Assembly: GCA_031266025.1 (NCBI GenBank)
Contig: JAISBV010000053.1
Coordinates: 1-51,738, forward strand
Origin: Eubacteriales Family XIII. Incertae Sedis bacterium
Lineage (GTDB): Bacteria > Bacillota > Clostridia > Peptostreptococcales > Anaerovoracaceae
Direction: 5' to 3'
Length of the DNA stretch: 51,738 nucleotides
Each line of letters begins with the position of its first letter. The first letter of the stretch is position 1. This document shows, in pieces, positions 17,692 to 25,268 of the stretch. The position numbers and the translations under genes were made by a program. Below the pieces are notes generated by a model. It was not told where the DNA came from. It saw only the letters and a list, made by a program, of their open reading frames with translations, and searched no databases.

Positions 17692-17768
17692 TGGTGGGGA
17701 CAACGGGACTCGAACCTGTGGCCTCTTGCTTGTCGAGCAAGCGCTCTAACCAACTGAGCTATGCCCCC
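17692..17768 (-). tRNA. tRNA-Val (anticodon GAC), atypical
   Basis: A full cloverleaf on the minus strand: acceptor GGGGGCA/TGTCCCC, D-arm GCTC...GAGC, anticodon stem CTTGC/GCAAG around the loop TCGACAA, T-arm ACAGG/CCCGT, discriminator A and an encoded CCA. Two positions are unusual: base 33 is C instead of the near-universal U, and the T-stem has an A-C mismatch. Both look like single transitions from a normal sequence. A strong promoter is present, so it may still be expressed. Confidence 0.85.
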
Positions 17769-17789
17769 GCAACGTGATTGTCATATTAG

Positions 17790-17818
17790 ATAATAGCTTA
17801 TATAAAACGGCTTGTCAA
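17790..17818 (-). promoter_or_regulatory. Promoter of tRNA-Val
   Basis: On the minus strand TTGACA (17813-17818) and TATTAT (17790-17795) with a 17-bp spacer, 21 bp from the tRNA 5' end. Confidence 0.8.
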
Positions 17819-17849
17819 TCATTTTATTCGTATAACAATTACAAATACC

Positions 17850-17878
17850 TTGTAATTACTAAAGCGATGTGCTATATT
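17850..17878 (+). promoter_or_regulatory. Promoter of the DHH phosphoesterase gene
   Basis: TTGTAA (17850-17855) and TATATT (17873-17878) spaced by 17 bp, about 40 bp ahead of the start codon. Confidence 0.65.
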
Positions 17879-17920
17879 ATTTTTACAACATGCTACTCTG
17901 CCGGTAAGGAGGATATTCCT

Positions 17921-18835
17921 ATGCGTTTACTTACAAGATCCGATTTTGACGGCCTTGCGTGCGCCGCGCTCCTCAAGGATTTGGGAATTATCGATCACTG
18001 GAAATTTGTTCATCCCAAGGATTTACAGGACGGTATCGTTGAGGTTACCGGAAACGACGTGCTTGCGAATGTACCTTATGTCAAAGGCGCCAAGCTGTGG
18101 TTCGACCATCATTCGAGCGAAGGTGAACGGCTCGGCTCGGGGATTGAATTTGAAGGCGTCAGCCGCATGGCGGACAGCGCCGCCCGCGTTATATTCGACT
18201 ATTATGACGGGGATAACAAGCTCAAACATTTTTTGCAAATGGTTGCGGCAGTTGATAAGGTCGATTCAGCCAAACTCACGAAGGATGAGATATTGAATCC
18301 GACAGGTTGGATATTGCTCGGCTTTGTCATGGATCCGCGTACAGGTCTCGGGCGTTTCCGCAACTTTCGTATCAGCAATTACGAACTTATGGAAAATCTG
18401 ATCGATGCCTGCGCGTCAAAGAGCATTAACGAGATATTGGCCAATCCTGACGTAAAGGAACGCACGGATCTGTATTTTGAACAAGACGCGCTCTTTCGCG
18501 AAATGGTATCGAAACATACGTCGGTCAGGGGAAACGCCATCGTTACAGATCTCCGAAATGTTGAAACTATTTACACGGGGAATCGTTTCCTCATCTACAG
18601 TCTGTACCCGGAGCAGAATATATCTCTTTGGATTGTGGACGGGCGAAACAAGCAGAATTGCCCGATTGCGGTAGGTCACAGCATATTGAACCGCAGTTCA
18701 AACACCGATGTCGGCGCCTTAACGCTGAAATACGGCGGCGGCGGGCACCGCCAGGTCGGAACATGTCAGGTGGATTACGCCGAAGCGGATCGCGTGATAG
18801 ATGAGCTGATCGCCAAAATCAACGCGGACGGATAG
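17921..18835 (+). CDS. DHH/DHHA1-family phosphoesterase
   Basis: A 304-residue protein from the ATG at 17921, preceded by AAGGAGG; the frame is open further upstream but without a start signal. The N-terminus TRSDFDGLACAALLKDLG carries the first aspartates of the DHH domain, WFDHHSSE the DHH-like motif, and NADxxDSAKL-type residues (AAVDKVDSAKL) the third. The C-terminal DHHA1 domain ends in the glycine-rich YGGGGHRQVGTCQV. Family members hydrolyse phosphodiester or phosphoanhydride bonds (nanoRNA, cyclic dinucleotides, polyphosphate) with Mn2+. No membrane segment or PAS/GGDEF part is present, so it is not a GdpP-type enzyme. It is followed by a strong hairpin and looks like a single-gene unit. 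Exact substrate is not assignable. Confidence 0.85.
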   Translation: MRLLTRSDFDGLACAALLKDLGIIDHWKFVHPKDLQDGIVEVTGNDVLANVPYVKGAKLWFDHHSSEGERLGSGIEFEGVSRMADSAARVIFDYYDGDNKLKHFLQMVAAVDKVDSAKLTKDEILNPTGWILLGFVMDPRTGLGRFRNFRISNYELMENLIDACASKSINEILANPDVKERTDLYFEQDALFREMVSKHTSVRGNAIVTDLRNVETIYTGNRFLIYSLYPEQNISLWIVDGRNKQNCPIAVGHSILNRSSNTDVGALTLKYGGGGHRQVGTCQVDYAEADRVIDELIAKINADG

Positions 18836-18884
18836 ACTGCCGGACGGGTTCAAATATAAACGCAGTAAGCTTTAGGCAGATATA

Positions 18885-18920
18885 CAATCGGCCGGTGGAA
18901 CGTTGTTCCGTGGCCGATTG
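18885..18920 (+). terminator. Hairpin between DHH gene and MFS gene
   Basis: Perfect arms CAATCGGCC (18885-18893) and GGCCGATTG (18912-18920), with an inner GGAAC/GTTCC stem. It has TTCAAATT rather than a T-run after it, so it may be a weak terminator or a control element in the MFS leader. Confidence 0.5.
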
Positions 18921-18932
18921 TTCAAATTATGA

Positions 18933-20168
18933 GTGAAATCGGAGGAACACAAAACGGAAAAAAAGCCATTTGACCCGAAAACAATTTTAACGATATTCTT
19001 GGTCGCGACCGCGTTCGTCGGGCTTGCTACCGGTTTCAGCGATTCAATATTTGCAAATTACTTTAAGGAGGCCTACGATGTCAACGCCGCGCAGCGCGGG
19101 TTCATAGAAATTCCCCGCGAACTGCCCGGGGTGCTGTCTCTTCTGTTTTTGGCAGGACTTGCCTACTTTGGAAATTTGCGAAACGCGATATTGGCACAGC
19201 TTTTTAGCGCGTTCGGGCTCGTTGTGCTCGGACTCACGCGGCCAAGTTACGCGGTCATGCTGATCTTTTTATTTATTTTTTCCACGGGCATCCACATGTA
19301 TATACCGCTCGGCGACAGCATCGGGCTTTCACTGGCGCAAAAGATGAGTATGGGACGCGTCATGGGGCAGATCAACAGCATGCGCATGGCCTTCATAATG
19401 ATAGCCGGCATACTGACATTCATCGGTTTTCGCGCCGGTTGGTTCAGCTTTGAGCTTCCCGTTTGGGTGTTCATAATCAGCGCGTTCTGTTTCTTCATGG
19501 TAGGCGTACTGCTCTTCGTGCAGCGTCAAATGAGCAGGAATTTGAGCGAATCGCCGGTAGGACGGCAGACTAAATTTGTATTTCGCAAGGAGTATGCGCG
19601 CTATTACCTGATCTGCGCGGTGTTTGGCGGCAGAAAGCAGATCATGTTCGTTTACAGCCCGTGGGTGCTGATAGACCTGCTTGATTTCAAGGCGGACACG
19701 ATCTCCATATTGGCTGTGGTAGGTTCGCTTATAGGCATATTTTTTATGCCTGTCGTTGGCCGTTGGATAGACGGCTTCGGTATTCGTAAGGTAATGACCG
19801 CAGAAGCTCTGGCCTTTATCGCCGTGTATATCGCTTACGGATTTCTGAGCCGCTGGGTTAACAATAATCCTGTTGTTTTGACGGGAATCGGCATGATGCT
19901 CGTATATATCCTGAACATAGTAGACAGAATGTCGGCTCAGTTTTATATGGTGCGATCCATATATATGCGTTCGATCGCCCTGACGCCGGAGGATGTGACA
20001 CCGTCTCTGACCTTGGGCATGGCTATAGATCACGTCGTGGCCATCATAGGTTCATACCTGTGCGGTCTTGTCTGGTTTGAGTGGGGGCCCGAGTTTGTAT
20101 TTTTAATAGCGGGCGCGCTTTCATTGATAAATCTGATTGCGGCGCAGGGCATCAAGAAAAATTACTAA
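18933..20168 (+). CDS. Major facilitator superfamily transporter
   Basis: A 411-residue inner membrane protein with about 12 predicted helices, for example TILTIFLVATAFVGLATGF, LPGVLSLLFLAGLAYFG, YAVMLIFLFIFSTGIHMYI and AFIMIAGILTFIGF. The loop between helices 6 and 7 is short and basic. It has the general layout of MFS permeases; the substrate is unknown. The start is uncertain: the GTG at 18933 has no ribosome binding site ahead, while GGAGGA (18941-18946) lies inside the reading frame with no ATG, GTG or TTG at normal distance; an ACG at 18954 is the only nearby in-frame candidate. An overlapping out-of-frame 14-codon ORF begins at the ATG 18929. Confidence 0.85.
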   Translation: MKSEEHKTEKKPFDPKTILTIFLVATAFVGLATGFSDSIFANYFKEAYDVNAAQRGFIEIPRELPGVLSLLFLAGLAYFGNLRNAILAQLFSAFGLVVLGLTRPSYAVMLIFLFIFSTGIHMYIPLGDSIGLSLAQKMSMGRVMGQINSMRMAFIMIAGILTFIGFRAGWFSFELPVWVFIISAFCFFMVGVLLFVQRQMSRNLSESPVGRQTKFVFRKEYARYYLICAVFGGRKQIMFVYSPWVLIDLLDFKADTISILAVVGSLIGIFFMPVVGRWIDGFGIRKVMTAEALAFIAVYIAYGFLSRWVNNNPVVLTGIGMMLVYILNIVDRMSAQFYMVRSIYMRSIALTPEDVTPSLTLGMAIDHVVAIIGSYLCGLVWFEWGPEFVFLIAGALSLINLIAAQGIKKNY

Positions 20169-20294
20169 TTTACAGCCATAGCTTTTATTGCTATAATAGT
20201 ATATAATAGCGCTTTGCGCGCGGCGAATCCGCGTTGCTTGGCTTTTACACTTGCCGGTTAACAAAAGAAAGGCGCGGGGGAGGTATTGTTTGCT

Positions 20295-20930
20295 ATGAAA
20301 TTGCATGTTTATTTCGATTATACCTGTCCGTTCTGCTACCTCGGCATAGGGCAGCTCAAACTCGCGGCGGCGTCCTTTCCGGAGATAGAGATCGCATGGC
20401 ATCCGTTTGAATTGCTCCCCAAACCCATGGCGCGGCCCACGCACGATCCTGATCCCGAAACAGGCGAGCTTTGGGCGCCGGCTCTTGTGGCCGAGGCCGA
20501 AAAAGTAGGCCTTTTGTTGCGAAGACCGTTCTCGCCCGCGCCGTATACGGACAAAGCGTTTCAGGGCATGCATTTTGTGGTCGCGCAAGAAGGCGATGTG
20601 CGAGCCTACAACGAACGGGTGTTTCGCGCTCATTTTGAACGCGGACGCGATATAAGCGATATAGACATTCTGACGGATATAGCGAGCGATATAGGCGTGG
20701 ACGCCTATGCGTTCAACGGCTTGATGAAAGAAGGGCGCTATTGCGGCGCACAACAGAAGGCGCTTAAACACGCGTATTTTGAATCCGGGGTGGAAGAAGT
20801 TCCGACGTATAAAATAGCCGGTTTGCGCGTATCCGGAGCGGTCGGACTTGAGACAATGGAGAAATTCCTCGGTGACGGCCTGAAAAACGAACAAAGGTCG
20901 GAAACGGTCAAACCTGAAACGGATGAGTGA
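20295..20930 (+). CDS. DsbA-family (FrnE-like) oxidoreductase
   Basis: A 211-residue cytoplasmic thioredoxin-fold protein from the ATG at 20295 (a TTG at 20286 is an alternative; GGGGGAGG lies upstream). The active site is CPFC in YFDYTCPFCYLGIGQL, followed by the FrnE/2-hydroxychromene-2-carboxylate isomerase-type helical insert (WHPFELLP, then HFVVAQEGDVRAYNERVFRAHFERGRDI). The cis-proline loop is EEVPTYKI. There is no signal peptide. FrnE-like proteins have thiol-disulfide or isomerase activity; the partner is unknown. The tail after residue 195 is charged and probably disordered. Confidence 0.88.
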   Translation: MKLHVYFDYTCPFCYLGIGQLKLAAASFPEIEIAWHPFELLPKPMARPTHDPDPETGELWAPALVAEAEKVGLLLRRPFSPAPYTDKAFQGMHFVVAQEGDVRAYNERVFRAHFERGRDISDIDILTDIASDIGVDAYAFNGLMKEGRYCGAQQKALKHAYFESGVEEVPTYKIAGLRVSGAVGLETMEKFLGDGLKNEQRSETVKPETDE

Positions 20931-20968
20931 GAAACAGTCTTCTGCATATATTCGTCTCTTGTTTTTCG

Positions 20969-21456
20969 TTATATTTTGTATATCTTTAAATCGCTCTCCT
21001 GTGCTATTTGTGTGAAGTCGCTGTCATTATGCAATATATACATATCTCCCAATATTGCGTATGACGCTATTAAACAATCCACAGTCTTTCTTGTCGTTAT
21101 TCCTTTTTTCCGTAAATGTCTGTCTGTATTAATTGCATAATTCGTCGCGTCCATTAAATCTATATCGACCATTCGATGTGTTGCAGTATAACTTCGCTGC
21201 CAATATCCCCCGCTTCAAGCGAAGCTACGGCGGCGGGTTCCGCTTCCCGCAACAAGCGGTGGGAATATCCCCCGCTTCGTTGAAACGCACAGATGTAAGA
21301 AAAATTTCTACACTCGAAATTTTTCTACTGATGCGTTATAATTTTTACTTCTTCAAATATTTTATCATCCCTGATTTCCTGCGGTACCTCCTGATATATT
21401 ATCGGATATAAATATAACTGTAACGCCGCATTTTGTGACAATATATCCGCGATAAT
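20969..21456 (-). pseudogene. vapC: Broken vapC (PIN-domain toxin) interrupted by repeat A2
   Basis: Two fragments of one PIN-domain RNase read on the minus strand. The N-proximal piece (21325-21456) encodes PIIYQEVPQEIRDDKIFEEV up to a TAG inside the repeat. The C-terminal piece (20969-21172, 67 codons) encodes HLRKKGITTRKTVDCLIASYAI and ILHNDSDFTQI, with two of the conserved PIN acids. Between them sits repeat A2 (21187-21341). The extreme N-terminus with the first catalytic aspartate is missing: a stop lies at 21457-21459 and the hisZG promoter occupies the place. Removing the repeat alone does not restore one frame, so an extra frameshift exists. No antitoxin gene is left. Confidence 0.8.
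21187..21341 (-). repeat. Structured repeat family A, copy A2 (inserted in vapC)
   Basis: Inverted relative to A1 and A3. It is bounded by TATAA at 21187-21191 and 21337-21341. Read on the minus strand it starts ACGCATCAGTAG, forms the perfect 11-bp hairpin (21297-21325, loop GAGTGTA), then the box TTACATCTGTGCGTTTCAACGA, then GC-rich hairpins (GCGGGAAGCGG... and CCGCCGCCG...). Confidence 0.85.
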
Positions 21457-21462
21457 TTACGC

Positions 21463-21491
21463 TTGACTTTATCACTTTAGCGTGATAAAAT
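21463..21491 (+). promoter_or_regulatory. Promoter and overlapping operator of the his operon
   Basis: TTGACT (21463-21468) and TAAAAT (21486-21491) with a 17-bp spacer. A perfect 8-bp inverted repeat, TTTATCAC-TTTAGC-GTGATAAA (21468-21489), fills the spacer and overlaps the -10 box. A repressor bound there would block RNA polymerase. A TrpR-like regulator such as YerC/HisR is a guess from its role in other Firmicutes. Confidence 0.75.
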
Positions 21492-21509
21492 GATAAAGCA
21501 AACGACGGA

Positions 21510-21550
21510 GCAATACGAGGGCGCCGGGGAAAACGGCGCCGCGTTATTGC
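21510..21550 (+). other. Leader hairpin of the his operon mRNA
   Basis: The 5' leader contains a long stem: GCAATACG...GGCGCCG pairs with CGGCGCC...GCGTTATTGC around GGGAAAA. No T-run follows, so it is not a terminator; it could stabilise the mRNA. The ribosome binding site GGGAGGAG lies outside it. Confidence 0.55.
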
Positions 21551-21577
21551 CCGGCTGAGAATATACGGGAGGAGTCG

Positions 21578-23272
21578 ATGATACGCAATGACAGGATTAC
21601 GCCCGAAGGCACGGCGGATATGCTGTTTTCGGAATGCGAGGCGCAGAACGCCGTAATAGGACGGTTGCGCTCTATATTCGAAGAAAAGGGATATCGCGAG
21701 GTCAGGACGCCGGGTCTGGAGTTTTTCGATGTATTTTCAAGCAATGCCGCCTATTACAGGCCGGAAAGCATGTACAAGCTGACGGATAATCGCGGCAGAC
21801 TCATGACAGTGCGCCCGGATTCGACCATTCCGATAGCGCGCATGACGGCAACGAAGCTGAAAGGCTGCGAGCTGCCAATACGCATATACTACGCGCAGCA
21901 GGTTTTTCGTATGCAGCCCGAGCTGCAAGGAAAGCGCGCCGAGATAATGCAGATGGGCATAGAGCTGATCGGCGATTCCGCATTCGATTCCGATGTGGAG
22001 ATACTTACTGCGGCCGCAGAAGCTTTGGAAGCATGCTCATCGTCTCCGTTTCGCATCGAGATCGGGCACGTGGGCATATTCAACAGGCTTATGTCACTGC
22101 TTGACGCGGAGGCGGAAGAAAAGGAGCGCATATACGGGCATATAGCGGCGAAAAATTACGCGGCATTGAACGATGTGCTGTACGGATCGCCGCAGACCGA
22201 GATAGCGGACATGCTGCGAGCCTTGCCGCGTCTGTTCGGCGGCGTTGAAGCTCTAAAAGAAGCACACTCGTTGTTTCGAGGCCGCGATGCGGAATTACCG
22301 GGCATGCTCGAATATCTGGAGCGCATATACAAAATATTGCCGGAACTTGACCTTGACGGCAAAATCATGATAGACTTAGGTTTGGTGAATCAAGCAGAGT
22401 ATTACAGCTCGTTGGTATTCAAGGGATATATGGCTTCCTCCGGCGACGCCGTGCTTTCGGGCGGACGCTACGACGGGCTTTTCAAGGACTTCGGCGAGGA
22501 TCTGCCGGCTACGGGTTTTGCCTTCAATGTCGACGCCTTGGCGGACGGACGGATCAAGCGCCTTGCCGCCGAGGACGCGCCGAGCGCCACAAAAGCGACG
22601 GAACCGGCACGGCTCAGGATCGCACTCACCAAGGGGCGCCTTGAGGGTGAGGTCGTCTCCATGCTCGAAGCGGCGGGCTACGACGTCGGAGTCCTGCGCT
22701 CCAAGGGAAGACGTCTGTTGCTTCCGATACCCGGTACGAATATTGAGATCGTGCTCGCGAAGGCGGCGGACGTTATCACATACGTTGAACACGGTGTCTG
22801 CGACGTCGGCGTCGTCGGCAAGGACACTATCGCCGAGCAGGGCGGCGTGTACTACGAGATATTAGATCTCGGCGTCGGACAATGCCGTTTCGCGCTCGCG
22901 GCGCGCGCGGGTACAGATTTCTACGAAGGCCTCGGCGCGAAGCGCATCGCCACAAAGTATCCGAACGTGGCGGCTTCTTGGTTTGAAAGCAAAGGAATGG
23001 ACGTTCAAATCATCAGGATAGAAGGTTCTGTTGAATTGGCGCCGTTGCTCGAGCTCGCGGACGGTATCGTGGATATTGTGGAAACCGGCAGTACGCTGAG
23101 GGAGAACGGGCTTGATGTCATAGAGTATATACGTCCCGTTTCGGCCCGCATGATCGTGAACGTTGCGAGCATGAAGCTCAAAAAGAAGGAGATCGACGCG
23201 CTCGCGTCCGGTCTCGTCTCCGTCAGCCCGGGCCAAAAGAACGTCATTCCGGGCTTGTCCCGGAATCCATGA
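21578..23272 (+). CDS. hisZG: HisZ-HisG fusion: ATP phosphoribosyltransferase
   Basis: A 564-residue single open frame that joins two usually separate proteins. Residues 1 to about 335 are HisZ, the HisRS-like regulatory subunit: TPEGTADMLFSECEAQNAVI, VRTPGLEFFDVFS, TVRPDSTIPIARM, YYAQQVFRMQPELQGKRAE and VLSGGRYDGLFKDFG. After a linker rich in Ala and Pro (AAEDAPSATKATEPA) a complete short-form HisG follows from about residue 347: LRIALTKGRLEGEVVSMLEAAGYD, DVITYVEHGVCDVGVVGKD, RIATKYPNVAASWF, and the PRPP loop DIVETGSTLRENGLDVIE. It catalyses the first step of histidine synthesis. In other bacteria HisZ and HisG form a heterooctamer; the fusion fixes 1:1 stoichiometry. The last residues (VIPGLSRNP) come from a palindromic repeat. 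Confidence 0.93.
   Translation: MIRNDRITPEGTADMLFSECEAQNAVIGRLRSIFEEKGYREVRTPGLEFFDVFSSNAAYYRPESMYKLTDNRGRLMTVRPDSTIPIARMTATKLKGCELPIRIYYAQQVFRMQPELQGKRAEIMQMGIELIGDSAFDSDVEILTAAAEALEACSSSPFRIEIGHVGIFNRLMSLLDAEAEEKERIYGHIAAKNYAALNDVLYGSPQTEIADMLRALPRLFGGVEALKEAHSLFRGRDAELPGMLEYLERIYKILPELDLDGKIMIDLGLVNQAEYYSSLVFKGYMASSGDAVLSGGRYDGLFKDFGEDLPATGFAFNVDALADGRIKRLAAEDAPSATKATEPARLRIALTKGRLEGEVVSMLEAAGYDVGVLRSKGRRLLLPIPGTNIEIVLAKAADVITYVEHGVCDVGVVGKDTIAEQGGVYYEILDLGVGQCRFALAARAGTDFYEGLGAKRIATKYPNVAASWFESKGMDVQIIRIEGSVELAPLLELADGIVDIVETGSTLRENGLDVIEYIRPVSARMIVNVASMKLKKKEIDALASGLVSVSPGQKNVIPGLSRNP
23243..23271. repeat. Palindromic repeat copy forming the end of hisZG
   Basis: GTCATTCCGGG-CTTGT-CCCGGAATCCATG, the same palindrome as 1511-1543. 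It encodes the last nine HisG residues and its final bases form the TGA stop. Confidence 0.8.
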
Positions 23273-23314
23273 GCAGGGCATATTTGCGACCGGTCCGCAG
23301 AAAGTGACGGAAAA

Positions 23315-24622
23315 ATGAATATACAGGTCATAGAAGCCGACGGCGCGGCGGAATACGCCGCCCTGAAAAGACTTACGGAGCGCACATGTGCGCGCGACCT
23401 CGAAACGGAGGAAACTGTGACCGCCATTCTGCGCGAGATTCGCGCAAGGGGCGACGCCGCCCTGCGCGAATACGGTCTGCGCTTCGACGGGGCCGCTCCG
23501 GCCGGTATCGAAGTTGATCGACGAGCGCTCGAAACGGCGGCGGACGACGCCGATCCCGCGTTTCGCAGAGCGCTCGAGCGCGCCGCAGCCAATATACGCC
23601 GCTATCACGAGCGTCAGATATGCGAGGGCTATGAGATAAACGGAGACGGCTTTACGCTCGGACACAAGATTCGAGGATTGACACGCGTCGGACTCTATGT
23701 GCCGGGCGGCACGGCGGCCTATCCCTCTACCGTGCTCATGAACGCCGTACCCGCGAAGATAGCGGGCGTTTCGGAACTTATAATGGTCACGCCTCCCGTT
23801 GTGACCGGAACGGGAGAGGGGGCGCTCTGCGCGGCGAATCCGGATATCCTGACCGCTGCCTGTATTGCGGGCGTGGACAGGCTGTTTCTTACGGGCGGGG
23901 CGCAAGCCGTCGCGGCGCTCGCTTACGGAACGGAGAGCGTACCGCGCGTCGACAAAATCGTGGGGCCGGGCAATATATTCGTAGCGACGGCGAAAAGGCT
24001 GCTGTTCGGCCAAGTCGATATAGATATGATAGCGGGACCGAGCGAGATACTCGTGATTGCGGACGACAGCGCGTCGCCCTCGTATATTGCGGCCGACATG
24101 CTCAGCCAAGCCGAGCACGACGTGAACGCGGCCGCCGTTCTGCTCACGACGAGCGCGCGCGTCGCGGGCGAGGTATTAAAGGAAATCGAACGCCAACTTT
24201 GCGGCCTTGCCCGCAGCGAGACGGCGAAGGCTTCGCTCGATAATTTCGGCCTGATCATCATATGCGGAAACGAAAACCGTATGTTCGAGCTTGCCGATAT
24301 GATAGCGCCGGAGCACCTTGAGCTTTTGACGGAGTATCCGACGTCACATTTGGAACGCATAAAGAATGCGGGCTCCGTTTTCTGCGGCCCCTACTCGCCG
24401 GAACCTCTCGGCGATTATTACGCGGGAACAAACCACGTGCTGCCCACGTCGGGCACAGCGCGATTTGCCTCACCGCTCGGCGTGTACGACTTCGTGAAGC
24501 GCATGAGTTATACCTGCTATACGAAGGAGTCCTTGGCGAACGCGAAGGACGATATCATAGAAATTGCGGAAAAAGAGGGCCTGGGCGCCCACGCGAACGC
24601 GATCAAAATACGATTTGAGTGA
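23315..24622 (+). CDS. hisD: Histidinol dehydrogenase
   Basis: A 435-residue zinc enzyme that oxidises histidinol to histidine with two NAD+. Motifs: LGHKIRGLTRVGLYVPGGTAAYPSTVLMNAVPAKIAGV, the IVGPGNIFVATAKRLLFG segment, DMIAGPSEILVIAD, SQAEHDVNAAAVLLT (zinc ligand and catalytic residues), EHLEL and NHVLPTSGTARFASPLGVYDF. Length matches the family. It starts 42 bp after hisZG with a weak GACGG ribosome binding site. Confidence 0.97.
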   Translation: MNIQVIEADGAAEYAALKRLTERTCARDLETEETVTAILREIRARGDAALREYGLRFDGAAPAGIEVDRRALETAADDADPAFRRALERAAANIRRYHERQICEGYEINGDGFTLGHKIRGLTRVGLYVPGGTAAYPSTVLMNAVPAKIAGVSELIMVTPPVVTGTGEGALCAANPDILTAACIAGVDRLFLTGGAQAVAALAYGTESVPRVDKIVGPGNIFVATAKRLLFGQVDIDMIAGPSEILVIADDSASPSYIAADMLSQAEHDVNAAAVLLTTSARVAGEVLKEIERQLCGLARSETAKASLDNFGLIIICGNENRMFELADMIAPEHLELLTEYPTSHLERIKNAGSVFCGPYSPEPLGDYYAGTNHVLPTSGTARFASPLGVYDFVKRMSYTCYTKESLANAKDDIIEIAEKEGLGAHANAIKIRFE

Positions 24623-24689
24623 CGACGGCCCGCGCGAGTGACGCGGCGCCGGCCACGGTCGCACCTACGGTGACCGGAAAAGGAGAAAA

Positions 24690-25268
24690 ATGAGAAGCGG
24701 AGAAGTACAGCGAAAGACCGCGGAGACAGACATACGCGTGACGCTCTTGCCGGACGGCGGCGACAAGCCTGTCATTTCAACAGGCATAGGATTTTTCGAC
24801 CATATGCTGACGGCCTTCGCCGTACACAGCGGTTTCGGCGTCGAGATATCTTGCGCCGGCGATCTTGAGGTCGACGGGCATCATACGGTCGAGGACGTGG
24901 GCATCGCTATGGGTCTGGCTTTTGCCCGCGCCGTGGACACGCGCGAGGGCATAGCGCGATACGGGAGTTTTGTCGCACCCATGGACGAGGCGCTTGCCGC
25001 CTGTTCCGTCGATGTTTGCGGCAGAGGCGTGCTCGTCTTCAATGGCGCTTTCACGGGGCCCGCCGTGGGCGGAATGGATACGCAACTCGTAAAGGAATTT
25101 TTCAGGGCTTTTGTTTCGAACGCGGCCGTCACGCTGCATATCAACATACTCTACGGCGAAAATGATCATCACAAGTGCGAGGCCGCGTTCAAGGCCTTCG
25201 CTCACGCCGTAAAGGAAGCGGTGCGGCGCACGGGGGGCGAAGCGCTCTCGACGAAAGGCAGTCTTTAG
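24690..25268 (+). CDS. hisB: Imidazoleglycerol-phosphate dehydratase
   Basis: A 192-residue monofunctional HisB without the phosphatase domain found in enterics. Manganese-binding histidine motifs are present: FFDHMLTAFAVHSGF and DGHHTVEDVGIAMG in the first half, GGMDTQLVKEFFRAF and NDHHKCEAAFKAFAHA in the second. AAAAGGAGAAAA precedes the ATG; the stop TAG directly abuts the hisH ATG. Confidence 0.96.
   Translation: MRSGEVQRKTAETDIRVTLLPDGGDKPVISTGIGFFDHMLTAFAVHSGFGVEISCAGDLEVDGHHTVEDVGIAMGLAFARAVDTREGIARYGSFVAPMDEALAACSVDVCGRGVLVFNGAFTGPAVGGMDTQLVKEFFRAFVSNAAVTLHINILYGENDHHKCEAAFKAFAHAVKEAVRRTGGEALSTKGSL

Noticed and set aside
22862-24118. Minus-strand ORF of 418 codons over hisG/hisD
   Set aside because: Antisense to two well-recognised enzymes; no family motif, no ribosome binding site.
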